Shown in pieces: positions 48,077 to 57,833 of a stretch of 64,000 nt of DNA (position 1 is its first letter; each line of letters starts with the position of its first letter). The stretch covers positions 496,001 to 560,000 of the forward strand of contig NZ_CALSFP010000001.1 of the NCBI RefSeq assembly GCF_943737015.1, given 5' to 3'. The position numbers and the translations under genes were made by a program. The DNA is from Staphylococcus sp. Marseille-Q5304. GTDB taxonomy: Bacteria > Bacillota > Bacilli > Staphylococcales > Staphylococcaceae. Under the pieces are notes generated by a model. It was not told the origin of the DNA, ran no database searches, and was given only the letters and a program-made list of their open reading frames with translations.

Positions 48077-49559
48077 ACCTCAAAAGCTACATCCTATTTC
48101 ATACCTTTCGGGTTTAATTAACGTGATTAAACAAAATATTGTCTTCATTATCATTTTTAGTTTATTTAATTTAAGAAGCTTTGATTTTACAAATTTACAA
48201 AATTATATTTTCCCAGGTATTTATCTTGGGTTTCTATTGATTGTATCGATATATCAGGGCGTAAAGATATATAACACACGTTATTGGATTGAAGATGATC
48301 ATTTTATATTACAAACAGGTGTATTTTCAAAATCGAAAAAAGAGTTAAATATTCGACGTATACAATCTATGGAAACTTCACAAGGTTTATTAAGTCAGAT
48401 TGTTAACGGGGTAGAATTACATATAAAAACCCCAAGTGATGGCATCAATTTAGAAACGGTTACTAAGCAACAAAGCCAGTTGATTAGAGAGTCAATTATC
48501 GATAGACAGAAAGCTTTAGAAGATAAAGGGGAAGTAAAAGCGCAACGTGTTGAAAATCTAGAACACCAATCACAACAAACACATATGTATCAACTTAACT
48601 TCAAAGAATTGTTAACCATGGCGATGACGAGTGGCGCAATTGGTGTGACTTTTGTAACTTTATCTCCGATTGTAGGGGCATTTTCAGATCATTTTCCTTG
48701 GCATTGGTTGGGAACTGTTTTAGGGAGCTTATCTTCTTCAATTTTACTGAAAGTAATTTTGTTTTTAATTGGACTGTTAATTTTAAGTTATATATGTGGC
48801 GTCATTTTAGTTGTCATTCGATACTATAATTATACGCTCACGCGACAAGGTAACCAACTTCATATAAAGTACGGTTTACTTAATATTAAAAATATTACTG
48901 TTCCAACAGACCGCGTGCAAGCAGTTATAGAAAAACAATCATTTATCAGAGCATTATTAGGTTATACATCTATCCAATTTCTAATTACTAGTGATGATAA
49001 TGATCTTTCGTCAGATAATGAAGCGACCGCAGAAGGAAATGTTATGATATTACCATTCATTCATAAACGCCAGGCATATGACATTCTTGCCAAATTAATA
49101 CCACAAATGGCGTTTAAGGATACAAGAAAAGGTAAGCCATGGCGTAGTTACCATAAACATTTTTGGGTTCAATCAGTTGTTATTTTAGTTATTGCTGAAA
49201 TCATAAATTACTTTTGGCAACCATGGATATTTATTTTAGCAGCAATTTTAATTATTTACTTAATCTTGCAGAGTATTATTGTAGTTAAACAATCAGGACT
49301 TGAACTATTTAAAAATGAGTTGGCTGTGCGAAAAGTGACTTTATTTGGTTATAAAAACAGTTATTTGAAGCATGATAAATTATTAGGGTTGGAAATAAAT
49401 ACGACACCAATTTCAGAAAAAAGTGACTTGGCGAACTTCAACTTCATTATTGCCAAAGGAATGGGAAGTGAATATATTGGTTTGGATTATATTAATGAAA
49501 GTGAAGTTGAAATGTTACGAGAGTGGTATTTGAAAGGAGTAGATTATGACTCAATATAA
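48066..49559 (+). CDS. Multi-PH-domain membrane protein, YdbT-like
   Basis: A 497-aa protein in which membrane helix pairs alternate with bPH2 domains. The domain signature recurs: FSKSKKELNIRRIQSMETSQGLLSQ near 90-115, NIKNITVPTDRVQAVIEKQSFIRALLG near 280-305, and a more diverged copy in the C-terminal third (TLFGYKNSYLKHDKLLGLE). Overlaps both neighbours, so the three genes form one translational unit. GAGAGGAG lies upstream. Confidence 0.85.
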   Translation: MMSRPQKLHPISYLSGLINVIKQNIVFIIIFSLFNLRSFDFTNLQNYIFPGIYLGFLLIVSIYQGVKIYNTRYWIEDDHFILQTGVFSKSKKELNIRRIQSMETSQGLLSQIVNGVELHIKTPSDGINLETVTKQQSQLIRESIIDRQKALEDKGEVKAQRVENLEHQSQQTHMYQLNFKELLTMAMTSGAIGVTFVTLSPIVGAFSDHFPWHWLGTVLGSLSSSILLKVILFLIGLLILSYICGVILVVIRYYNYTLTRQGNQLHIKYGLLNIKNITVPTDRVQAVIEKQSFIRALLGYTSIQFLITSDDNDLSSDNEATAEGNVMILPFIHKRQAYDILAKLIPQMAFKDTRKGKPWRSYHKHFWVQSVVILVIAEIINYFWQPWIFILAAILIIYLILQSIIVVKQSGLELFKNELAVRKVTLFGYKNSYLKHDKLLGLEINTTPISEKSDLANFNFIIAKGMGSEYIGLDYINESEVEMLREWYLKGVDYDSI

Positions 49560-50031
49560 TTATATGGAACCTTCTGGTGTGAAAGTGATGCGTATTTCAG
49601 CCTTAATAACGATTGTCATTTTATTGTTGGTAGCAGCTATATTATTTATCGTGGATAGCCTTTGGTTAAATCTACTTTCAAAGTCTGCCCATACATGGTA
49701 TCTCGTCATAGGTGGTTGTGCAGCATTAGTCAGTATAATCGTTTGGGTTATCATCGTACCTAAAGTAAAATATAAAATATTCCGATATAAAATTAATGAT
49801 CACGAAGTCATCGTTAAAAGAGGCGTTTGGTTTGTAGAGGAAGTAAAGGTACCTATCTTCAGAATTCAAAATATTGATAGTTTTGAAGGTTTATTGATGA
49901 GAAAGCATAAGTTAACTAATTTAACGTTATCCACGGCTGGTGGTACTATCGAAATTAAGTTAATCAATAAAAAGCAAGCTTCAAACATTAAACGAACAAT
50001 AAAACAAATGAATAGGGATAGAGAAAGATAA
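49546..50031 (+). CDS. PH-domain (bPH2) membrane protein
   Basis: A 161-aa protein with two membrane helices (about 15-38 and 47-69) and one bPH2 domain (VIVKRGVWFVEEVKVPIFRIQNIDSFEGLLMRKH region). It resembles the first gene of the cluster but is not a recent copy. It overlaps the preceding gene by 14 bases. Confidence 0.82.
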   Translation: MTQYNYMEPSGVKVMRISALITIVILLLVAAILFIVDSLWLNLLSKSAHTWYLVIGGCAALVSIIVWVIIVPKVKYKIFRYKINDHEVIVKRGVWFVEEVKVPIFRIQNIDSFEGLLMRKHKLTNLTLSTAGGTIEIKLINKKQASNIKRTIKQMNRDRER

Positions 50032-50073
50032 ATTGAATTATATTTTCGCACGAGTGATAGATAATTAATTTAG

Positions 50074-50128
50074 GGAGTGGGACAGAAATCGAATTTTTTA
50101 ATAGAGATTTCGTAGTCCCAACCCGGCA
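50074..50128. repeat. Dispersed intergenic repeat, copy B (plus orientation)
   Basis: GGGAGTGGGACAGAAATC and GATTTCGTAGTCCCAACCC bracket an AT-rich centre and can fold into an imperfect hairpin (GAAATC with GATTTC, GGGAC with GTCCC). It matches copy A at 12008-12055 in inverted orientation. No T run follows, so it is not an obvious terminator. The remaining 150 bases to acpS show no gene. Confidence 0.75.
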
Positions 50129-50278
50129 AGGATGACTAGGATTGAAAAAACTCGATATAAGTGTATTTTCAAGTTTGCTATTTACTGCCTAGTTAATAAA
50201 AAGTCTGTGACTTCTACTTTAGTTGCACACACACTAAATAAATCACTCGTGTGTTTATTTATAAGTGAGGAGTTTGTA

Positions 50279-50632
50279 ATGATTTACGGAATTGGAATTG
50301 ATTTAGTAGAAATTGAAAGAATTCAGCAATTGTATCAACGACAACATAAATTAGTAAAACGTATACTTACAGAACAGGAAGAACTGAAATTCAATGAAAT
50401 TAATAATAAGCAACGAAAAATTGAATTTTTAGCAGGTCGTTTTGCGACGAAAGAAGCATTTAGTAAAGCGGTTGGCACAGGGTTAGGTCAGTCCATTGCT
50501 ATGAATGAAATCAATTGTTATAACAATGAACTTGGTAAACCTAACATTGATTATGAAGGTTATAAAGTTCATGTCAGTATTACACACACTGAACATTATG
50601 CAATGAGCCAGGTAATCATAGAAGAAACATGA
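50279..50632 (+). CDS. acpS: Holo-ACP synthase
   Basis: The 117-aa enzyme transfers phosphopantetheine from CoA to acyl carrier protein. It has [12 protein letters not shown] with metal ligand Asp8 and [14 protein letters not shown] with Glu59. Start ATG 50279 follows AGTGAGGAG; an in-frame extension upstream has no homology-like content. It ends with the [15 protein letters not shown] strand typical of AcpS. Confidence 0.96.
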   Translation: MIYGIGIDLVEIERIQQLYQRQHKLVKRILTEQEELKFNEINNKQRKIEFLAGRFATKEAFSKAVGTGLGQSIAMNEINCYNNELGKPNIDYEGYKVHVSITHTEHYAMSQVIIEET

Positions 50633-50743
50633 TAAATAAGATACTATAATCTTTTTATTTTGTTCATTTCGCGGTTTGATTTAGAATAGAATATAATAAA
50701 TCGTGATGGAAGCGTCTTTGACAGTTATAGGAGGTATGTCAAT

Positions 50744-51892
50744 ATGTCTGATAAATATTATAGAGCATCGTACGTCAACGTGGATCTCAATGCAATTGCA
50801 TCGAACTTTCAATTATTCCAGAAGTTACATCCTAATAAGACTGTAATGCCTGTTGTTAAAGCGAACGGCTATGGGCTAGGAAGCTTAGCGATTGCAAGGC
50901 ATCTAATGGATGTTGGGGCGAATTTCTTTGCTGTTGCTACCTTAGATGAAGCGATTGAATTACGTATGCATGGGGTGAATGCTCAATTATTAATATTGGG
51001 AGTTGTGCCTACATATGATATTAGAAAAGCGTTACAACACCGTATCGCAGTAACGGTACCTTCGTTAACTTGGTTAGAGCAAGCTATCAATGAAATGCCT
51101 GAAAATAATGAAAAGGACTTATGGTTACATATTAAGTTAGATACAGGTATGGGTAGATTAGGTGTGAAAGATGTAGATGAGTATCAACAGGTGATTGATT
51201 TAATTCATGAACATGAGCATCTTATATTTGAAGGCGTCTTTACGCATTTTGCGAGTGCAGATGAACCGGGTGAATCAATGAATAATCAACAAGATAAGTT
51301 CGAATCCATTGTTGAGCAAGCTGAAAAGCCTCTTTATATTCATACACAAAACTCTGCTGGTGCCTTGATGAAAGATTTACAATATTGTAATGCCATTAGA
51401 TTAGGCATATCTCTATATGGTTATTATCCTTCAAACTATGTTCGAGACAACGTAAAGGTTCATTTGAAACCGAGTGCCCAATGGGTAAGTGAAGTAGTTC
51501 AAACTAAATATTTAAAAGTAGGTGAGTCCGTTAGTTATGGCGGGGTTTACACTGCAGATGAACCTACAAAGATAGGTATTGTACCGGTAGGATATGCTGA
51601 CGGGTATCCTAGACTCATGTCAGGATTTAAAGTAAATGTAGATGGACATCAATGCGAAGTTATAGGAAAAGTATGTATGGATCAAATTATTATTAAAATT
51701 CCTGAAGCAGTAGAAGCTAATGATCCAGTAATAATTATGGACCATCACCGAAACAGTGAACAATCTGCTGAAGCGCTTGCACATCAACAACAGACGATTA
51801 ATTATGAAGTGCTATGCCGTTTAAGTAGAAGGCTTCCACGTGTCTATCATGGGACTGAGGAAACTGAAATTCGTAATGAATTGTTAAAATAG
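50744..51892 (+). CDS. alr: Alanine racemase
   Basis: The 382-aa PLP enzyme supplies D-alanine for peptidoglycan and teichoic acids. PLP Lys39 is in VVKANGYG and the catalytic Tyr265 in SVSYGGVY. Length equals S. aureus Alr. ATAGGAGG precedes the ATG. Its position ahead of mazEF is conserved in staphylococci. Confidence 0.97.
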   Translation: MSDKYYRASYVNVDLNAIASNFQLFQKLHPNKTVMPVVKANGYGLGSLAIARHLMDVGANFFAVATLDEAIELRMHGVNAQLLILGVVPTYDIRKALQHRIAVTVPSLTWLEQAINEMPENNEKDLWLHIKLDTGMGRLGVKDVDEYQQVIDLIHEHEHLIFEGVFTHFASADEPGESMNNQQDKFESIVEQAEKPLYIHTQNSAGALMKDLQYCNAIRLGISLYGYYPSNYVRDNVKVHLKPSAQWVSEVVQTKYLKVGESVSYGGVYTADEPTKIGIVPVGYADGYPRLMSGFKVNVDGHQCEVIGKVCMDQIIIKIPEAVEANDPVIIMDHHRNSEQSAEALAHQQQTINYEVLCRLSRRLPRVYHGTEETEIRNELLK

Positions 51893-51977
51893 TATAGTCA
51901 CTGTATGAAAATTTTGTTATTATTAACTTAACAATTAACTATTCCTATTCTATTTTAGTCTCATGGAGGTCTTATTC

Positions 51978-52148
51978 ATGGTAAGTATCACGCAGAACAG
52001 AAATCATAGTATGGAACAATTACTTAAAGAAGGCTATTCTCAAATGGCTGATTTAAATCTCTCCCTTGCAGCAGAAGCTTTCCCATTCGAATGTGAAGCT
52101 TGTGATTGCAATGAACTTTATCTCAGTTCAAAGAATAACAATGAATGA
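51978..52148 (+). CDS. mazE: Antitoxin MazE
   Basis: A 56-aa staphylococcal MazE: a short DNA-binding N-terminal part, then an acidic toxin-binding tail with the conserved [15 protein letters not shown]. Start is ATG 51978 behind TGGAGGT; an in-frame ATG at 51963 overlaps that site. The stop overlaps the mazF start by four bases (ATGA), keeping antitoxin and toxin production coupled. Confidence 0.95.
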   Translation: MVSITQNRNHSMEQLLKEGYSQMADLNLSLAAEAFPFECEACDCNELYLSSKNNNE

Positions 52149-52507
52149 TGAGAAGAGGAGACGTTTATTTAGCGGATTTATCGCCAGTCCAAGGGTCTGA
52201 ACAAGGAGGGATTAGGCCTGTCGTCATTATTCAGAATGATACTGGTAATAAATATAGTCCTACCGTAATTGTGGCGGCAATTACAGGTAGGATCAATAAA
52301 GCTAAGATACCTACACATGTTGAAATAGAAAAAAGTAAATATAAGCTTGATAAAGATTCCGTTATTTTACTGGAACAAATCAGAACTTTAGATAAGAATA
52401 GATTGAAAGAAAAATTAACATATCTTTCCGATGCTAAGATGGTAGAAGTCAATAATGCTATTGACATTAGTTTAGGATTACATAATGTTAGAAATTCACG
52501 CACATAG
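52145..52507 (+). CDS. mazF: Toxin MazF, sequence-specific mRNA interferase
   Basis: The 120-aa CcdB/PemK-fold endoribonuclease has the [21 protein letters not shown] start and the PVVIIQND strand. In S. aureus MazF cuts single-stranded UACAU. Two overlapping ATG codons exist (52145, 52148); the first gives the ATGA overlap and the usual length. In staphylococci mazEF is transcribed with the sigB genes from an upstream promoter and also by its own transcript ending downstream. Confidence 0.96.
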   Translation: MMRRGDVYLADLSPVQGSEQGGIRPVVIIQNDTGNKYSPTVIVAAITGRINKAKIPTHVEIEKSKYKLDKDSVILLEQIRTLDKNRLKEKLTYLSDAKMVEVNNAIDISLGLHNVRNSRT

Positions 52508-52668
52508 TTTTTATTAATTGAGTAATAACATTAATAAAATAATGGTTATAGACATCGATTTGCAATAGTATGCAACACGCAAGTAATTACACATAATAAT
52601 GTGATTATATTAAAATCACAACCTTTCAATTTTTGTGATAATAAGCCTTTTAATAGGATGTCTAAGTT

Positions 52669-52697
52669 GAAAAGCTTTAGGGGATCCTAAAGCTTTT
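52669..52697 (+). terminator. mazEF terminator
   Basis: A 12-bp self-complementary hairpin, AAAAGCTTTAGG with its complement around GGAT, ending in T's. A TGTGATT/AATCACA inverted repeat (52600-52620) lies just upstream. Confidence 0.85.
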
Positions 52698-52719
52698 TTA
52701 ATTTAATTTACTTTTGAAT

Positions 52720-52739
52720 AACTAAATTATAATTTAGTT
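52720..52739 (+). promoter_or_regulatory. Palindromic -10 region of the putative rsbU promoter
   Basis: A perfect 20-bp palindrome with arms AACTAAATTA and TAATTTAGTT has TATAAT (52728-52733) across its centre. It lies 70 bases before rsbU. The -35 is poor (AATTTA at N17). It could be a promoter whose -10 is also an operator; this is an inference. Confidence 0.5.
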
Positions 52740-52808
52740 TAAGAATTTGCATTATATATCAAATCGATGTATGCGATTTATATTTGCATTTTGAGGAGGA
52801 AAAACCAC

Positions 52809-53810
52809 GTGAAAGAGTTCGAAAATCAATATAAAGCGCTAATTGATGAAAGTTTACATTCGAAAGACAGTTCAGATCTATTGAAAAAAGTTGAACATTT
52901 TACTAATGAAGTTATTAAAAAAGACCTTCTACCAGAAGATATTGTAGAAATCCATAAAAGCTATGTTCAAAAGTTAGATTTAGATAGAGCTTCAATTTTA
53001 AAGACTTTCGATGTGCTTAAAGAAATCACAAGTGGCTTTGGTTATAACTACAGAGATTATCAACAACTTGTCGATCGAATGCAATATCATGATAAAGAAA
53101 TCGATTTAGCGTCAAGACTTCAACAAACAATGTTAAAAACAGAAATTCCTCAATTTGATAGCATACAGATCGGTGTTATTTCAGTCGCAGCTCAAAAGGT
53201 TAGTGGCGATTATTTCAACTTAATAGATCATAAAGATGGGACGATGAGTTTCGCTGTTGCAGATGTCATTGGTAAAGGAATTCCCGCTGCCCTCGCGATG
53301 AGTATGATTAAATTCGGCATGGATTCTTATGGTCACTCACAATTGCCTAGTGATGGGTTAAAGCGATTAAACCGTGTTGTTGAGAAAAATGTTAACCAAA
53401 ATATGTTCGTGACAATGTTTTACGGATTATATGAAGAACTCAACCATTTACTCTATTGTAGTTCAGCAGGACACGAGCCTGGTTATATCTATAGAGCAGA
53501 TACTCAGGAGTTCGAAGAAATTAGTGTTAGAGGTAGAGTATTAGGTGTAAGCCAACAAACACGTTATAAGCAACAAGAGATACCAATTTATATAGATGAT
53601 TTTGTTATCATTTTTACTGACGGTGTTACGGAAGTTAGAAATGAGGCTGGAGAATTTTTAGATAAATCCTATCTTTTAGATATGATTCATAAGTATAAAC
53701 ATATGCATCCACAGGACATTGTTCAATTGCTATATGAGGAAATATTAAAAATACAAAATCCCGAAAAAAGAGATGATTTAACAATATTAATCATTAAGAG
53801 AGTGAATTAA
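52809..53810 (+). CDS. rsbU: Serine phosphatase RsbU, positive regulator of sigma-B
   Basis: A 333-aa protein whose N-terminal ~100 residues are the helical switch domain. The rest is a PP2C phosphatase that dephosphorylates RsbV (SVAAQKVSGDYFN, VADVIGKGIPAALAM, IIFTDGVTEVRNE, DDLTILIIKR). It starts with GTG 52809 behind GAGGAGGAAA; length equals S. aureus RsbU. The gene is intact, unlike in some S. aureus laboratory strains. Its product activates sigma-B signalling. Confidence 0.95.
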   Translation: MKEFENQYKALIDESLHSKDSSDLLKKVEHFTNEVIKKDLLPEDIVEIHKSYVQKLDLDRASILKTFDVLKEITSGFGYNYRDYQQLVDRMQYHDKEIDLASRLQQTMLKTEIPQFDSIQIGVISVAAQKVSGDYFNLIDHKDGTMSFAVADVIGKGIPAALAMSMIKFGMDSYGHSQLPSDGLKRLNRVVEKNVNQNMFVTMFYGLYEELNHLLYCSSAGHEPGYIYRADTQEFEEISVRGRVLGVSQQTRYKQQEIPIYIDDFVIIFTDGVTEVRNEAGEFLDKSYLLDMIHKYKHMHPQDIVQLLYEEILKIQNPEKRDDLTILIIKRVN

Positions 53811-53871
53811 TCGTTAAACTTATAACATAATTTAGCTATTTTAAAACAAATTATTTTTGTTTATAGCTCAA

Positions 53872-53896
53872 GGTTAGTTTTAAATTTTACGGGTAT
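53872..53896 (+). promoter_or_regulatory. Sigma-B promoter for rsbVW-sigB
   Basis: GGGTAT (53891-53896) matches the sigma-B -10 exactly; 13 bases upstream GGTTAG (53872-53877) matches four of six in GTTTAA. A sigma-B-dependent promoter at this position is known in S. aureus and gives autoregulation. Confidence 0.75.
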
Positions 53897-53935
53897 AGAA
53901 GATGTGAATGAGACTAAAATTAGGAGTGTATTTGT

Positions 53936-54262
53936 ATGAAACTTAATATTGAAACAGAGCGTCATGATACACATTACAATGTCAAAGTTGCAGGTGAACT
54001 TGACGTTTACACTGTTCCAGAGTTAGAGGAAGTCTTAGTTCCGATGCGACAAGAAGGTACACATGACATCTATGTAAATTTAGAAAATGTAAGTTATTTA
54101 GATTCAACGGGTCTTGGATTATTTGTCGGTACTTTAAAAGCATTGAACCAACACGATAAAGAGTTATATATACTTGGCGTTTCTGATCGTATTAGCCGAT
54201 TATTTGATATAACAGGCTTAAAAGACTTGATGCATGTTAATGAAGGAACGGAGGTTGAATAA
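53936..54262 (+). CDS. rsbV: Anti-anti-sigma factor RsbV
   Basis: A 108-aa STAS-domain protein that, when unphosphorylated, binds RsbW and frees sigma-B. The regulatory Ser57 is in [17 protein letters not shown] precedes the ATG. One base separates it from rsbW. Confidence 0.96.
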   Translation: MKLNIETERHDTHYNVKVAGELDVYTVPELEEVLVPMRQEGTHDIYVNLENVSYLDSTGLGLFVGTLKALNQHDKELYILGVSDRISRLFDITGLKDLMHVNEGTEVE

Positions 54263-54263
54263 C

Positions 54264-54746
54264 ATGCAACAAAAACAAGATTATATTGAAATGCGTTTGC
54301 CAGCAACTGCGGAATACGTAAGTTTAATCAGACTTACTTTATCTGGTGTGTTTACACGAGCGGGTGCTACATACGACGATATAGAAGATGCTAAAATTGC
54401 AGTGAGTGAAGCGGTAACGAATGCTGTTAAACATGCATACAAAGAAGATTCTGAACGTCAAGGTATGATTAACCTTTGCTTTGAAATTTTCGATGACAAA
54501 ATAAAAATTATAATTTCTGATCAAGGTGAAAGCTTTGATTATGAAGAAACGAAAGCACAATTAGGACCCTACCAAGAAGATGAAAATATCGATTTCTTAA
54601 GAGAAGGTGGCCTCGGTTTATTCTTAATTGAATCTCTCATGGACGAAGTTACAGTAGATAAACGATCTGGGGTAACAATAAGCATGATAAAGTATATTAA
54701 AAAAGAGCAGGTGCGAAATGATGGCGAAAGAGTCGAAATCAGTTAA
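54264..54746 (+). CDS. rsbW: Anti-sigma-B factor / serine kinase RsbW
   Basis: A 160-aa GHKL-fold protein that either holds sigma-B or phosphorylates RsbV. The N box is [16 protein letters not shown] and the G boxes are ISDQGESF and [15 protein letters not shown]. Start is ATG 54264 behind CGGAGG; a longer in-frame start reads into rsbV. Its end overlaps sigB. Confidence 0.96.
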   Translation: MQQKQDYIEMRLPATAEYVSLIRLTLSGVFTRAGATYDDIEDAKIAVSEAVTNAVKHAYKEDSERQGMINLCFEIFDDKIKIIISDQGESFDYEETKAQLGPYQEDENIDFLREGGLGLFLIESLMDEVTVDKRSGVTISMIKYIKKEQVRNDGERVEIS

Positions 54747-55491
54747 TGATGTATCACCTGAACAAATTAATCAATGGATTAAAGAACAACAAAATAATGA
54801 GAATACTGATGCTCAAGAGAAGCTAGTGAAACATTATAGAAAACTTATTGAATCATTAGCTTATAAATATTCAAAGGGTCAGTCACATCATGAGGATTTA
54901 GTTCAGGTTGGTATGGTAGGCTTAATAGGTGCTATTAACCGTTTTGACTTATCCTTCGATAGAAAGTTTGAAGCCTTTTTAGTTCCTACTGTCATTGGAG
55001 AAATCAAAAGATATTTACGCGATAAAACTTGGAGTGTACATGTACCTAGAAGAATTAAAGAAATTGGTCCACGTATAAAGAAGGTAAGTGATGAACTCAC
55101 GAACGAGTTGGAACGATCACCTTCAATTGAAGAAATTGCGGATAGATTAGAAGTTAACGATGAGGATGTTCTTGAAGCAATGGAAATGGGTCAAAGTTAC
55201 AATGCTTTAAGCGTTGATCATTCAATCGAAGCTGATAAAGATGGTTCAACGGTTACATTGTTAGACATCATGGGTCAACAAGATCACAATTATGACTTAA
55301 CAGAGAAACGAATGATTCTAGAGAAAATATTACCAATTTTAACAGAGCGAGAGAGACAAATTATTCAATGTACATTTATTGAGGGCTTAAGTCAAAAAGA
55401 AACAGGTGAACGCATAGGTTTAAGTCAAATGCATGTTTCAAGACTTCAAAGAACAGCGATAAAAAAATTACAAGAAGCAGCAAATAAATAA
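54721..55491 (+). CDS. sigB: RNA polymerase sigma factor SigB
   Basis: The 256-aa general stress sigma factor. Region 2 is [24 protein letters not shown] through LRDKTW; region 3 follows; region 4 is the [25 protein letters not shown]. Of two adjacent ATGs, 54721 sits seven bases from AGGTG and gives the S. aureus length; 54718 would add one Met. It overlaps rsbW by 26 bases. A terminator follows. Confidence 0.97.
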   Translation: MAKESKSVNDVSPEQINQWIKEQQNNENTDAQEKLVKHYRKLIESLAYKYSKGQSHHEDLVQVGMVGLIGAINRFDLSFDRKFEAFLVPTVIGEIKRYLRDKTWSVHVPRRIKEIGPRIKKVSDELTNELERSPSIEEIADRLEVNDEDVLEAMEMGQSYNALSVDHSIEADKDGSTVTLLDIMGQQDHNYDLTEKRMILEKILPILTERERQIIQCTFIEGLSQKETGERIGLSQMHVSRLQRTAIKKLQEAANK

Positions 55492-55540
55492 TCAATACAA
55501 ATTTATATAACAAATGCTTCGTTATTAAATGAGATGTTAA

Positions 55541-55575
55541 AGGCGACTTCTAATAAATAGAAGTCGCCTGTTTTT
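55541..55575 (+). terminator. sigB operon terminator
   Basis: AGGCGACTTCTA pairs with TAGAAGTCGCCT, followed by GTTTTT. Confidence 0.9.
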
Positions 55576-55585
55576 CATCTAAAGT

Positions 55586-55600
55586 CACAAAGCGTTTGTG
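55586..55600 (+). promoter_or_regulatory. Palindrome upstream of tex
   Basis: CACAAA-GCG-TTTGTG ends five bases before a TATAAT (55606-55611), where a -35 or activator/repressor site would lie. No known consensus comes to mind. Confidence 0.4.
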
Positions 55601-55682
55601 GTTATTATAATCAATTCTATGTAATATATATGTTAAAATATTTTAGTATCATTAATTTTGAAAGAAACGAGCGGAGGAGACT

Positions 55683-57833
55683 ATGGATAGTAATTTAATA
55701 CAATCTATAAATAATCAATACAACTTTTCGACGCAACAAATTAAAGCAGTATTATCACTGCTAGAAGAGAAGAACACAGTGCCATTTATAGCACGTTATA
55801 GAAAAGAACAAACTGGTGGCCTCGATGAAGTTGAAATTAAAAAAATAAATGATGAATATCAATATATGGTGAATCTTCAAAAACGTAAAGACGAAGTGAT
55901 TAACAGTATTGATGAACAAGGTTTGTTAACGGATGACCTAAAAGCAGATATTTTAAAACAAACTAAACTGCAACGTGTAGAAGATTTATATCGTCCATAC
56001 AAACAAAAGAAAAAAACACGTGCTACTGAAGCGAAGCGTAAGGGTCTAGAACCACTTGCTAAATGGTTAACACAACCGAAATTAGAACAATCAATCGAGC
56101 ACAAAGCACAACAATTCTTAAATGAGGAAGTAGAAACAATTAGCGATGCAATCCAAGGCGCACAAGACATCATTGCGGAAAACGTTTCAGATGAACCGAA
56201 ATACCGTGAAAAGATTTTGAAGGATACGTATCAACACGGACAAATCGTTACGCAAAAGAAAAAGAAAGCCGAAGACGAGTTAGAAACCTATGCTATGTAT
56301 TACGATTATGCAGAGCCTATTAAGAAAATTGCTAACCATCGAGTGTTAGCCGTTAACCGTGGGGAAAAAGAAAAAGTTTTAACAGTGAAAATTGATATGG
56401 ATACTCAAGGCATCGAGAACTTTATCCGCAAAAATGAAATTACCACGCAACATGAAGGTACAGAAGTGATTTCGAATGCAATTAAAGATAGTTTAAAACG
56501 ATTAATCATGCCATCAATCGAGAGAGAAATCAGAGCAGATTTAACGAAAAAAGCTGAAGATCATGCAATTGATGTCTTTAGTGAAAACTTAAGAAATTTA
56601 TTATTGCAACCACCAATGCAAGGTAAACAAATATTAGGCGTAGATCCAGCATTTCGAACAGGATGCAAATTAGCTGTAATTAATCCCTTTGGTACATTTG
56701 TTGCTAAAGGCGTGATGTATCCACATCCGCCAGTAAACAAAAAGGCAGAAGCAGAACAGACTTTCTTACAATTTGTTAAAGACTACGATGTTGAACTTGT
56801 AGCTATTGGTAATGGAACAGCAAGTCGAGAGTCTGAACAATTCGTAGCTTCTATGATACAGAAACATAATCTTGATATACAATTTATTATTGTCAATGAA
56901 GCGGGTGCATCAGTTTATTCAGCTTCAGAAATTGCGCGTAATGAATTTCCTGATTTTCAAGTAGAAGAGCGAAGTGCTGTATCAATTGGTAGAAGGGTAC
57001 AAGACCCATTAAGTGAATTGGTTAAGATCGACCCTAAATCAATTGGTGTCGGTCAATATCAACACGATGTAAACCAGAAATCGTTAGAAGGTGCACTTAC
57101 ATTCGTAGTAGAAACAGCCGTAAACCAAGTAGGTGTTGATGTAAATACTGCTTCGAAATCATTATTACAATATGTATCAGGTCTATCAAACAGCATTGCC
57201 CAAAATATTATCGACTATCGAGAAGAAAATGGAGCAATTAAGCATAATAAAGAGATCGCAAAAGTAAAACGTCTAGGCGCTAAAACATTTGAACAAAGTA
57301 TAGGGTTCTTGAGAATTGTAGAAGGTAGTGAACCTTTAGATAATACATCTATACACCCTGAAAGTTATGAAGCGACTTATACATTATTGAATGCAATTAA
57401 TATGAATGGCGATGATTTAGGTACAGACAATTTGAAAAAAGCATTAAATCAATTAGATATTAAAGAAACAGCTGAAAAGCTCAATATCGGTGAACCTACG
57501 TTAGAAGATATTATTAAGTCATTGATTGCACCGAATCGCGATCCACGTGATGCATTTGAAACACCAATTTTAAAGTCAGATGTACTTTCTATAGAAGATT
57601 TATCTAAAAATATGAAATTAAGTGGAACCGTTCGAAATGTCGTGGACTTTGGTGCTTTTGTTGATATTGGTGTGAAACAAGATGGTTTAGTACACGTTTC
57701 GAAATTATCAAAGAAATTTGTTAAAAACCCAATGGATGTTGTTAGTGTTGGTGATATCGTGGACGTTTGGATACTTGATATTGATGAAAAGAAAGGCAAA
57801 GTTTCACTCACAATGATTGATCCAAATGAATAA
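55683..57833 (+). CDS. tex: Tex-family RNA-binding transcriptional accessory protein
   Basis: A 716-aa protein with the Tex domain order: N-terminal helical/HTH part, YqgF-like domain (LGVDPAFRTGCKLAVINPFG near 320), helix-hairpin-helix segments (ETAVNQVGVDVNTASKSLLQYVSGLS near 480) and a C-terminal S1 domain (about 645-712, SGTVRNVVDFGAFVDIGVKQDGLVHVS). It binds RNA and affects transcription; exact action is unclear. CGGAGGAG precedes the ATG. Confidence 0.94.
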   Translation: MDSNLIQSINNQYNFSTQQIKAVLSLLEEKNTVPFIARYRKEQTGGLDEVEIKKINDEYQYMVNLQKRKDEVINSIDEQGLLTDDLKADILKQTKLQRVEDLYRPYKQKKKTRATEAKRKGLEPLAKWLTQPKLEQSIEHKAQQFLNEEVETISDAIQGAQDIIAENVSDEPKYREKILKDTYQHGQIVTQKKKKAEDELETYAMYYDYAEPIKKIANHRVLAVNRGEKEKVLTVKIDMDTQGIENFIRKNEITTQHEGTEVISNAIKDSLKRLIMPSIEREIRADLTKKAEDHAIDVFSENLRNLLLQPPMQGKQILGVDPAFRTGCKLAVINPFGTFVAKGVMYPHPPVNKKAEAEQTFLQFVKDYDVELVAIGNGTASRESEQFVASMIQKHNLDIQFIIVNEAGASVYSASEIARNEFPDFQVEERSAVSIGRRVQDPLSELVKIDPKSIGVGQYQHDVNQKSLEGALTFVVETAVNQVGVDVNTASKSLLQYVSGLSNSIAQNIIDYREENGAIKHNKEIAKVKRLGAKTFEQSIGFLRIVEGSEPLDNTSIHPESYEATYTLLNAINMNGDDLGTDNLKKALNQLDIKETAEKLNIGEPTLEDIIKSLIAPNRDPRDAFETPILKSDVLSIEDLSKNMKLSGTVRNVVDFGAFVDIGVKQDGLVHVSKLSKKFVKNPMDVVSVGDIVDVWILDIDEKKGKVSLTMIDPNE

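Noticed and set aside
50132-50278. N-terminal extension of acpS by 49 codons
   Set aside because: The extension crosses non-coding-like sequence next to the dispersed repeat and lacks a ribosome site, while ATG 50279 has a strong one and gives the family length.
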